In this document: positions 25,315 to 32,297 of the stretch, one piece after another
Layout of the letters: each line of letters starts with the position of its first letter
Position numbering within the stretch: position 1 is the first letter of the stretch
NCBI RefSeq assembly: GCF_014154935.1
Contig: NZ_JACEHH010000064.1
Location: 1-41,013 of the forward strand
Source: Stieleria mannarensis
Lineage (GTDB): Bacteria; Planctomycetota; Planctomycetia; Pirellulales; Pirellulaceae
DNA: 41,013 nt
Reading direction: 5' to 3'
The notes under the pieces: generated by a model
What the model saw: only the letters and a program-made list of their open reading frames with translations
Databases searched by the model: none
Told to the model about the DNA's origin: nothing
Position numbers and translations under genes: made by a program

Positions 25315-25824
25315 GACTTGCAGCCATCAAGCACGTGAAGACACCCTCCCTTTTGAAGGCAGTGCGGTTTACAAGTCTTTGATTTTGAGGGGCTATTGCA
25401 AATTTCTCCGGCCGCTTTCAACCACAGGGAGGAGGATTGCCCACCGATGGCAGCGCGAACCCACGGATCCCAGTCCGCTTCACATCCGCGGGATCGCGCT
25501 GCGATCGCGCTGCGATCGGTGGGCTTTTTCGGTTCCTCCAGACCTCCTGGCCGAATGCGCCACCTGAAAGCAAGCGTCCTGCCAAGCGGAGTGATACGCG
25601 TCATCGCCTCGTATCTACGTGGTTACCGCACGACCTCTGCCACGGAGGGGTGTGTCTGAATCGAACGCCGATGGCGGTCGTCCCGAGGCCCGTGTGACGG
25701 TTGTGCGGCCTTCGCGGATTCCCACGCCGCAATTTCGATGACGAGGACGCGCAGCTGGAATCGCCGCCTGTCTTGATCTATCCTTGACGCCACCCCCGCA
25801 TCCCAATCATAGGAAGCCCCGATC
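25315..25824. other. Non-coding spacer with an inverted repeat
   Basis: This 510-bp spacer between the flippase and the family 2 glycosyltransferase shows no plausible gene. It contains an 18-bp inverted repeat (25440-25523) and a tandem 11-mer inside its right arm. The remainder has no feature I can name. Confidence 0.55.
25440..25523. repeat. 18-bp inverted repeat followed by a T-run
   Basis: Arm 25440-25457 and arm 25506-25523 are reverse complements at 17 of 18 positions, separated by 48 bases. The right arm overlaps a perfect tandem 11-mer GATCGCGCTGC (25492-25513) and is followed directly by CTTTTTC. A terminator for the upstream flippase gene or a remnant repeat element are both possible. 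Confidence 0.6.
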
Positions 25825-26760
25825 GTGTCCGTGGATCCCTCCCCCAACGTCTCCGTCCTGATGACCGTCTACAACGGGATGCCGTATCTGGCAGAGGCGG
25901 TCGAGTCGATTCGCGCGCAGACCTACCCGCGGTGGAAGATGATCATCGTGGACGACGGTTCGACCGACGATTCGGGCGACTACCTCGATTCACTTGATGA
26001 CGATCGCATCACTGTCATCCACCAGCAGAATGCCGGCACCGCGGTCGCTTCCAACCACGGGCTAAAACTGTGTGACACAGAGTTTCTGGCGCGGATGGAT
26101 AGTGATGACATCTGCGACCCGACGCGATTGGAAAAGCAAGTCGCATTTTTGCACGACCATCCCCGCGTCGGATTGGTCGGATCACAAATCGTTCCCCGCG
26201 GCGAGCTAAAATCGGGGCGCGTGATCCCGTTGGCGACCGATCACGGATCGATCTACAACCAACTTCGCAAGGGACAACATGCCATGTGCCATCCGACCAT
26301 TTTGATGCGCACCGAGTTGCTCAAGAGCATCGGCGGGTACTGGAAACAGCACGGCATGTTCGACGCCTGGGACATGTTCCTGCGGATGGGCGAAGTCGGC
26401 GAATTGGCCAACCTGCCCGAACCGTTGCTGGAATACCGCATCCACACCGGAAGCATCAACGGAAAACACATGCGAAAACTGCAAGCGAGCATCGAGTTCG
26501 CTTGCGAACTGGCACGGCGGCGCGAAGAAAAGCTGCCCGAGATCAGCTACGAAGAGTATTTCTCCAAACGCGACCGAGCCGGCGTGGTCACGAGGATGAC
26601 CAAGCAGCTGAACGTCTACGCGCTTCTGCAATACCGGCTCGCCTCGATCGATCTGCTCGGCGGGCGCCAACTGCGAGGCTATGCGCGGTTGGCGTGGTCT
26701 GCGCTATGCTCTCCCGGACGTTTGGTCAACCGTGTGCTGCGACAACTCAAGTTGGCCTGA
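25825..26760 (+). CDS. Family 2 glycosyltransferase
   Basis: 311 residues from a GTG start at 25825, chosen because AGGAAG lies 8 bases upstream and the GT2 fold begins at once. The GT-A domain is clear: SVLMTVYNGMPYLAEAVESI (10-29), the UDP-sugar-binding VDDGSTDDS at 42-50, and the metal-binding DSDD at 92-95 within LARMDSDDICDPTRLEKQVA. A downstream WDMFLRMGE replaces the usual ED motif acid. GT2 enzymes add single sugars to lipid or glycan acceptors in the cytoplasm. No membrane segment follows. Donor sugar unknown. Confidence 0.92.
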   Translation: MSVDPSPNVSVLMTVYNGMPYLAEAVESIRAQTYPRWKMIIVDDGSTDDSGDYLDSLDDDRITVIHQQNAGTAVASNHGLKLCDTEFLARMDSDDICDPTRLEKQVAFLHDHPRVGLVGSQIVPRGELKSGRVIPLATDHGSIYNQLRKGQHAMCHPTILMRTELLKSIGGYWKQHGMFDAWDMFLRMGEVGELANLPEPLLEYRIHTGSINGKHMRKLQASIEFACELARRREEKLPEISYEEYFSKRDRAGVVTRMTKQLNVYALLQYRLASIDLLGGRQLRGYARLAWSALCSPGRLVNRVLRQLKLA

Positions 26761-27207
26761 TCGGATGTCGGTGGAAGACCGCTTGGGCCAGGGCGTCGGG
26801 CAAAACGATGGGGGCAAAACGATGGGGGCGGAATGATGAGGGAGGGGATGATGGAGGCAGAATGATACGGGGCAGAATGATGGGGAGTGGGCGGATGTGG
26901 AGGGCGCGGCGGCTTTCGTCGATGCATCACCCACGGGCCGCTCGCTTACCGGCGTGTTGATTCAATCCGACCCTACGTGGGATCAGCCGTTTCGCGCGAG
27001 CGTACGGGCATTGAAGCGGCGAAAGATCGCACCGGGGCCCGTAGGCTCGCGCCATACGGCTGATTAAATCAACAGGCCGTGACGCTTCCCGCTGGCATGT
27101 GATGCTCAACATGCTCCCTCGCTTCTCTGGACATCGTTTTGCCCCTTTCCTTCTGCCTCCGCCATCATTCTGCCCCGTATCATTCTGCCTTTTCATCAAT
27201 CGCTCTT
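26761..27207. other. Spacer occupied by a nested inverted-repeat element
   Basis: This 447-bp spacer between convergent genes is almost entirely repeat. On the left, GGCAAAACGATG-type and GGCAGAATGAT-type units run from about 26799 to 26883. On the right they recur in opposite orientation from about 27131 to 27190. Two inner inverted repeats lie between them. No gene is seen. Confidence 0.7.
26855..27190. repeat. Nested inverted-repeat element (MITE/REP-like)
   Basis: The outer arms 26855-26883 and 27162-27190 are perfect 29-bp reverse complements made of GGCAGAATGAT units. Inside, TGTTGATTCAAT at 26955-26966 pairs with 27063-27074 (11 of 12), and 26982-27009 pairs with 27037-27064 at 25 of 28 positions (arms beginning ATCAGCCGT and containing GCGCGAGC and TACGGGC). 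No transposase frame is present. The inner arms may be an independent repeat unit with the outer GGCAGAATGAT arrays added around it. Confidence 0.75.
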
Positions 27208-27804
27208 CTACAACCGCGACCAAACCGTGATTGCCCCAATCAACAGGGCTCCGTTGAGCAACACGGTCAAGCCGAAGACGATTCGAAAGGACTGTTTCCG
27301 GGTTTTGTGGCGGAGCTTTTCTTGGGCGATCACGGCGCCCGGCCAACCACCGATCATCGACAGGAGGTGCAGCGTGCTTTCTTGAGTCCGCCACTTGCCA
27401 CGTTGTGCTGCCGACTTGTCGAATGCATAGGTGACGAAGGTGGCCAAGCTTGCGAGCAGATAAACCCAAAGGACCGGCTGAGGCAGTTGATTGGTCAACA
27501 CCAATAGGCCGACGAAGACAAGGAACATCCATGCGACGATCACGGGCAGTGATGTTTTAGCGCGTCGCCGCGGTGCAGCAGCTTCAATCGCCAATCGGGC
27601 CTCGTCCGCACGGAGCCGTCCTTGGGCATCGCGCGACAGCGAAAACGTCACCGGCATCCCAACCTCCGGACGAATCCTGCGATCGACGAACGATTTGATG
27701 TGGACAAACACGTCCGCTGTGTCGTCACCGGACGCGATAAACCCGTAACCTTTGTCATCGTTCCAGGTGACGATCGTACCGTGTTTATGGGGGCTCGGTC
27801 GCAC
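27208..27804 (-). CDS. Cold-shock domain fused to a DUF1294 membrane domain
   Basis: 198 residues from a GTG start whose first bases overlap the stop of the upstream giant-protein gene (TAGTG), so translation is probably coupled. A cold-shock nucleic-acid-binding domain occupies about 6-72: KHGTIVTWNDDKGYGFIASG with RNP-1-like KGYGFI at 18-23 and RNP-2-like VFVH at 32-35. Then follow two hydrophobic segments (about 86-104 and 111-127), the DUF1294 signature YAFDKSAAQRGKWRTQESTL (126-145) continuing GGWPGAVIAQEKLRHKTRK, and a last membrane segment. This CSD-DUF1294 architecture is known, but its role is not. It suggests RNA or ssDNA binding at the inner face of the membrane. Confidence 0.9.
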   Translation of the reverse strand: MRPSPHKHGTIVTWNDDKGYGFIASGDDTADVFVHIKSFVDRRIRPEVGMPVTFSLSRDAQGRLRADEARLAIEAAAPRRRAKTSLPVIVAWMFLVFVGLLVLTNQLPQPVLWVYLLASLATFVTYAFDKSAAQRGKWRTQESTLHLLSMIGGWPGAVIAQEKLRHKTRKQSFRIVFGLTVLLNGALLIGAITVWSRL

Positions 27805-30800
27805 TAGCGGATCCCGACCGGACGGCCGGCGACGCGTTGGTTCTCGGTCGTCTTGCCGATCGACACACCGATCCATCCGTCACGCAGTTCGAATTGGGTG
27901 ATCCCGCTTTGTGGCGGCAAACGCTGGGCCAACAACTCCGGCGACGTCAACGGCAAGGGGCGTGTCGGCGAAAGCACTTTGTTAAAGATTGCTCGCACGG
28001 GGAACCGCTGCCGCATCGACATCCCGGGGCCGCTGATGCTCAAGTGCCCGTCGCGAACCAGCGACGCACTCAATCCGTCGACCTGGGCCGAATAGGCGGC
28101 TCGCACGATAAAGTTTCTCAGCCGCAACCGATCGCGTTGCAAGCGGATGATCCGCATCGTGATCCAAACCTTTCCGTCTTCGATTTCCACCGTGATCGGG
28201 CGATGCTTGGCGAATTGAATCGACGTGTCTTCGGGCAAGTCTTCCGGCAGCGGACGGTCTTGAACGCCCAGGACCTCGAAACACTGCGTCAACACCTGGT
28301 CGATCGGCAACGCTTCCTCCTGAGGGACCAGTTGCTCGAGCGTGTTGTTGAGTGCCGACTGGTGCATTTGAACGCTGAACAGGTTGTCGCGAAGGGCTCG
28401 TGGCCGCGGCGTCATGGCGGCCAGCTGAAAATCACCGGCCATGCGGTAACGCGCGATCAAACGCGACTCGGTGGAACTCATGTCGATCACGCGGGGGCGC
28501 AGTTGCAGTCGGGTCAACGGTCCCAGGACGGTGTCGCTGAATCGAGCGGTCGCCTGATCCACCTTTTCCGTCACCGTGCGATCGATTTCGTCACCGACCT
28601 GCGTACGGATCCGATTGCGTCCGATGCGGTCGGCCAAAGACGCCTTTTCAAAGTATTGACTTTCGGCGATGTTCTGGACCAGCGTTCCCAGCAGCGGCCA
28701 GGAATCATAGGTCGTATTGATCCCACGCAGCCTCGATCGACCGCCGACGTTGACCGACGGATCGCCCAAGTGAACGTCGTCCGGCTTGATCGAAATTGGC
28801 GTGGCGGCCGAAAACGGATTCACACTTGTCGTCTTCACCGCCGCCGGCCCGCTGCGTCCGACGCTGCGTGTGGAGACGTCACCGATGGTTTCCAAACTCA
28901 ATTCCCAAGTCGACGGAGACGGGATCAGTCGCAACCGCAAATCGCTGCTGACGCGGCTGACGCCGGTCACGCGGCTGCCCAGCATCGTCGTCCGCAGGGG
29001 AACGTTGCGGGTGGGCAACTCGGGCATCAAGCCCCGCAACAGTTCCTCGCTGAGCGAGAAACGGACATTGGCGTTTCGGTAGTGCGTGTCCAGGTGATCG
29101 GCCAACTGTTGGGCCTGGGGGTGATCGGCGTGGCCGAGGGCCTGCATCGATTGCGCGATCTCCGCGGTCACCAAATCGATCGCGTTGGATTCCGCCCGTT
29201 CGATCTGATGCAACAAGGCCGAGTAGTCGATGGCACCACTGGCCCAGGGTTTCACTGCGGCGGCCACATCGGCAACCGCGGGGTCGGCGAGAAACTGGCG
29301 ATGAATCGGCGCCAGGTTGGGCCACGCCAGACGCGCCAGGAACTGTTGCGCGATCTCACGCCGCGCGTTGTCGTCTCCGGATTCAAACGCGTCACGAAGC
29401 CGATCGAGCAACAGGAACGTCGCCCAGCCGTTGACATCCCCGGTCACCACCAGATGACGCTGCAGTTGATTGATCGCGGCGGCGACCGACATCACGTCGT
29501 CTCCGACGTGGTGCACCGCCGGGAAATCGCCGGAGTTGATCTTGAACACCGGTTCCCAAATCGCCAATCGTCGCTCGATCGAATACGCGGCTTGCAGCCA
29601 GGCCACGCGTCGGCTGCGCGATCGCAAGGATTCGGCATGAACCGAGGCAAAGCTTTGGGCCTGATTCAATTCGTCCAACAGCGGTTGGACGTTGCGATCG
29701 CCCAGACGATTGGCCTGGTGCAGACGATCCAACAGATCACGCACGTTTCCAGACCAGGCCAGGATCTCTTCGGTGCCGATCTCCGGTGTCTCTGCCGCGG
29801 CGAAATCCCCTTCAAAGTCATCGGCGGGCAAATCGGTTCGAACGGCGATCGATTCCAGCGTGTCCAACTGTTCGATCAACCGATGGGGCACCGGCCAGGT
29901 CGCCGAGCGAGGCTGGGTCAGGGGCCGCGAGGAACGCGAGTCCTCACCCGCGTCCGCATCGGTCTTGCGAGTGATCTCGGCGACCTCGGGCGTCGGGGCT
30001 GTTTTGGGTGAGGGTTCCGATGCGGCGGGCGGCTGAGCAGGCTCGATCATTTTCGGCTCGGCATCCAACACGTCGCCGCGCGTTCGGCCCGGCGTCGGTT
30101 CGGTTGATCCCAAGTCGGGCGCCAAATCCGCCACCGTCGCGGCCGGGGCTTCGAACACCGACGGCAACGCGACATCGCCGGTGGGGCGTTCGGCCAGCCG
30201 CGGCGACGGGGCGTCCAAACGTGCCGGCGGTTCGGCCTGGGTCAGCGGCCGGTCATCGGCAAAGAAGACGTCCGGATCGATCCGAATGACCATCTCGTCT
30301 GACGATGCCCCTTGGGCAGCGTCCAGCTGGACCGACACCTTGCTTTCGGTCGGCGGGGTCAGTTCCAGCACCGGCAGATCACCGACCGAAACCGCTGTGT
30401 CCGCTCCGTCGAACCTCGCGTCAAAGCCGAAGATGTCGCTGTGGGCATCCAATGAAGGAGCGGGCACACCCGCGATCGCCGGTTGTTGCAGCTCGAACGA
30501 TGCATCCGTCCACGACTCGATGTGTGACAGTTCGGCCCACGCCTCGGCCGGTGCCTGTCGGGGGGAACGATCGGCTGCCGTCCCCTGCGACAAGCTACGT
30601 GCGGCCAGTTCACGTGCGGCCAGTTCACGTGCGGCCAGTTCACGTGCGGCCAGTTCACGTGACGACGTGCGGGCATTGCTGCGGCCGGTGGGCGCGAGGA
30701 CGGGCAAGGCCGAACGGGCCGGTGCCAGCTCGGTCAACCCCACGTTTTTCCACAGCGCCGCGGCACCGGAGAGCAACAACTTGGCTCCCGGATCGGCTTG

Positions 30801-30914
30801 AAGGGCCAGCCAGCTGAATCCGGTCACCATCACGGACGCCGTGAGTGGCCAAATCACCAGAGAACGTTTCACATCCTTGCGCATCGAACGACCATCGGTC
30901 AAAGAGAAAAGCAT
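27804..30914 (-). CDS. Giant exported/membrane-anchored protein with ELAAR repeats
   Basis: 1036 residues from ATG 30914 (GGAAA just upstream; ATG 30884 is an alternative). A single hydrophobic segment at about 18-38 after a KRS stretch should act as a signal or anchor. ELAAR is repeated four times at 87-106, encoded by an exact 15-bp tandem repeat. Residues about 110-330 are Pro/Asp/Ala-rich and probably disordered. From about 340 to the end it looks globular, helical first (LLDRLHQANRLGDRNVQPLL, RLAIWEPVFKINSGDF) and beta-rich later (DKVDQATARFSDTVLGPLTR-like and ITVEIEDGKVWITMRIIRLQ). I do not recognise a known enzyme. It is coupled by TAGTG to the cold-shock/DUF1294 gene. Confidence 0.78.
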   Translation of the reverse strand: MLFSLTDGRSMRKDVKRSLVIWPLTASVMVTGFSWLALQADPGAKLLLSGAAALWKNVGLTELAPARSALPVLAPTGRSNARTSSRELAARELAARELAARELAARSLSQGTAADRSPRQAPAEAWAELSHIESWTDASFELQQPAIAGVPAPSLDAHSDIFGFDARFDGADTAVSVGDLPVLELTPPTESKVSVQLDAAQGASSDEMVIRIDPDVFFADDRPLTQAEPPARLDAPSPRLAERPTGDVALPSVFEAPAATVADLAPDLGSTEPTPGRTRGDVLDAEPKMIEPAQPPAASEPSPKTAPTPEVAEITRKTDADAGEDSRSSRPLTQPRSATWPVPHRLIEQLDTLESIAVRTDLPADDFEGDFAAAETPEIGTEEILAWSGNVRDLLDRLHQANRLGDRNVQPLLDELNQAQSFASVHAESLRSRSRRVAWLQAAYSIERRLAIWEPVFKINSGDFPAVHHVGDDVMSVAAAINQLQRHLVVTGDVNGWATFLLLDRLRDAFESGDDNARREIAQQFLARLAWPNLAPIHRQFLADPAVADVAAAVKPWASGAIDYSALLHQIERAESNAIDLVTAEIAQSMQALGHADHPQAQQLADHLDTHYRNANVRFSLSEELLRGLMPELPTRNVPLRTTMLGSRVTGVSRVSSDLRLRLIPSPSTWELSLETIGDVSTRSVGRSGPAAVKTTSVNPFSAATPISIKPDDVHLGDPSVNVGGRSRLRGINTTYDSWPLLGTLVQNIAESQYFEKASLADRIGRNRIRTQVGDEIDRTVTEKVDQATARFSDTVLGPLTRLQLRPRVIDMSSTESRLIARYRMAGDFQLAAMTPRPRALRDNLFSVQMHQSALNNTLEQLVPQEEALPIDQVLTQCFEVLGVQDRPLPEDLPEDTSIQFAKHRPITVEIEDGKVWITMRIIRLQRDRLRLRNFIVRAAYSAQVDGLSASLVRDGHLSISGPGMSMRQRFPVRAIFNKVLSPTRPLPLTSPELLAQRLPPQSGITQFELRDGWIGVSIGKTTENQRVAGRPVGIR
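30601..30660. repeat. Exact 15-bp tandem repeat, four copies, inside a CDS
   Basis: GCGGCCAGTTCACGT is repeated four times without any change and encodes ELAAR units on the minus strand. Its length is a multiple of three, so copy-number changes keep the frame open. Confidence 0.95.
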
Positions 30915-31253
30915 ACGGTTTCCGTCACCGCCTTGGCTGTCAATCGGCTCGATCGCTTCGGCCGGTCCAGCGCGGTTGTCCGTTGCGGCGAAAACTCGCC
31001 CGCCGCCGTGTGGGCTGTTTGTCCGGCGATTTCCCCTAATCGGCAATTCTTGCCAGTTTGGTTTATGTTGCCAGCATGCCACCCACGATGCCGGGTGTAC
31101 GAAAGCGACCCGTCTCGCAAGACTATTGCCTGTTATTCCTGGCCCGGTCGGCCTGACGAGCCCCATTGAGAGCAAGACGCGACTCGGCCGAGCCCCCTGA
31201 GACGGTTGCCTCTGGCAGCCGTGCGGAAAAGAGTGAATCCCTTCGGAGTGGTG
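30915..31253. other. Divergent promoter region between the giant-protein and GroES-like genes
   Basis: 339 bp without a plausible gene. It must contain both divergent promoters. No CIRCE (TTAGCACTC-N9-GAGTGCTAA) operator is present, so HrcA-type heat-shock control of the GroES-like gene is not indicated. Confidence 0.55.
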
Positions 31254-31583
31254 ATGGCGAAGAAAAAGGCAAACGCAACGTTCGAATACGTCGAGCCGAT
31301 CGGTGACCGAGTTCTGGTGCGGAAGGACGAACCCAAACGCGAAACGCGGGGCGGCATCGCGCTGCCCGATGCGGCCGAGATTCCGACGATCACCGGGCGC
31401 ATCGTGACCATCAGTGCCGTGGTGGAGAACGACGAAGAGCTGCCGCTGCGTCAATACGACAAGATCCTGTTCCATCCCAAAAACGCGGTCCCCGTCGATC
31501 TGGAGCACGACAACCAGCTGTTTGTCGTGCCGGTGGACGATATTGTCGCGGTGTTTCGCCGCGAGAAGCCGGAAGAGGAATGA
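31254..31583 (+). CDS. Solo GroES-like co-chaperonin
   Basis: 109 residues from ATG 31254, with GGAG about 6 bases upstream. The GroES beta-barrel is recognisable: EPIGDRVLVRKDEPKRETRG, GGIALPD in the mobile-loop position, GRIVTISAVVENDEELPLRQ, YDKILFHP, and a terminal VVPVDDIVAVFRRE. The mobile loop reads GGIALPDAAEIPTITGR and keeps the hydrophobic I-A-L tripeptide that contacts GroEL. It is about 12 residues longer than typical GroES, with a lysine-rich start (MAKKKAN) and an acidic tail. No groL is adjacent, so this is a stand-alone, somewhat divergent copy; planctomycetes often carry several chaperonin genes. Confidence 0.88.
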   Translation: MAKKKANATFEYVEPIGDRVLVRKDEPKRETRGGIALPDAAEIPTITGRIVTISAVVENDEELPLRQYDKILFHPKNAVPVDLEHDNQLFVVPVDDIVAVFRREKPEEE

Positions 31584-31721
31584 GAACACATTTCGTATCG
31601 GATGAGTTACACTGGGGGGCAGGTGGAATTCCGCCAAAGATGTCGTGGGATCGAGCTCACTCGCCGTAGAGGGGACTCGGTCGCGACAGAGTTCCGAGTC
31701 GTCGATGCCGTAGCCGGAAAC

Positions 31722-32297
31722 ATGACTTCAGTCACCGATTTAGTTAGCCGCAGCCAAGAAGGGACCGAAGGCGAAACCGACCGTTTGTTTTCGGTGATGT
31801 ATGACGATCTGCGTCGCTTGGCGGGCCGTTTCTTACAGAACGAACCGCTCCGAAATCGCCTCAGCAGTTCGTCGCTCGTCCACCAGGCCTACATGCGGAT
31901 GGTGGATCACTCGCGGATCAATTGGCAGGGCAAGACGCACTTTTTCGCGATCGGTGCCACCGTGATGCGTCGGATTCTGGTCGACCATGCCCGCAAGGTC
32001 CAATCGTTGAAACGGGGGGGCGGATGGGAACGCCGTCAATTGCACGACGACGTCACCTTTGAACTCAATCGAGACGACGACGTGGTCGCGCTGGACGATT
32101 TGTTGCAACAGCTTACCAAACTCAATCCGCGGCAAGCCAAGATCGTCGAGTTGCGTTTTTTTGGCGGCATGACGATGCGTGAGATCGCCGCGGAAATGAA
32201 GTTGGGGCTGCGGACGATCGAAAAGGAGTGGGCGATGAGCCGGGCTTGGATGCGACGGGAATTGCGACGCGACAGCGAAGACGCCGAGACGACTTGA
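31722..32297 (+). CDS. ECF-type RNA polymerase sigma factor
   Basis: 191 residues from ATG 31722 (GGAAAC just upstream; earlier ATGs give an unlikely Arg-rich leader). Region 2 is seen at about 20-95 (LFSVMYDDLRRLAGRFL, SSSSLVHQAYMRMVD, FFAIGATVMRRILVDHARK), the pattern of the planctomycete/acidobacterial ECF group annotated as TIGR02999. Region 4 is at about 131-182 (LNPRQAKIVELRFFGGMTMR, EIAAEMKLGLRTIEKEWAMS). It has no anti-sigma factor beside it. Its TGA overlaps the ATG of the kinase gene (TGATG at 32295-32299), so the kinase is very likely its regulator or is co-produced with it. Confidence 0.92.
   Translation: MTSVTDLVSRSQEGTEGETDRLFSVMYDDLRRLAGRFLQNEPLRNRLSSSSLVHQAYMRMVDHSRINWQGKTHFFAIGATVMRRILVDHARKVQSLKRGGGWERRQLHDDVTFELNRDDDVVALDDLLQQLTKLNPRQAKIVELRFFGGMTMREIAAEMKLGLRTIEKEWAMSRAWMRRELRRDSEDAETT

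Noticed and set aside
25650..25700. Possible tRNA because of a GAATCGAAC stretch
   Set aside because: No acceptor stem or anticodon arm could be folded around it.
27837..30011. 724-codon plus-strand frame opposite the giant protein
   Set aside because: The antisense product is Arg/His/Gln-rich without domains, typical of a shadow frame; the minus-strand gene is supported by the signal anchor and the TAGTG coupling.
30915..31253. CIRCE heat-shock operator upstream of the GroES-like gene
   Set aside because: No TTAGCACTC/GAGTGCTAA pair is present.
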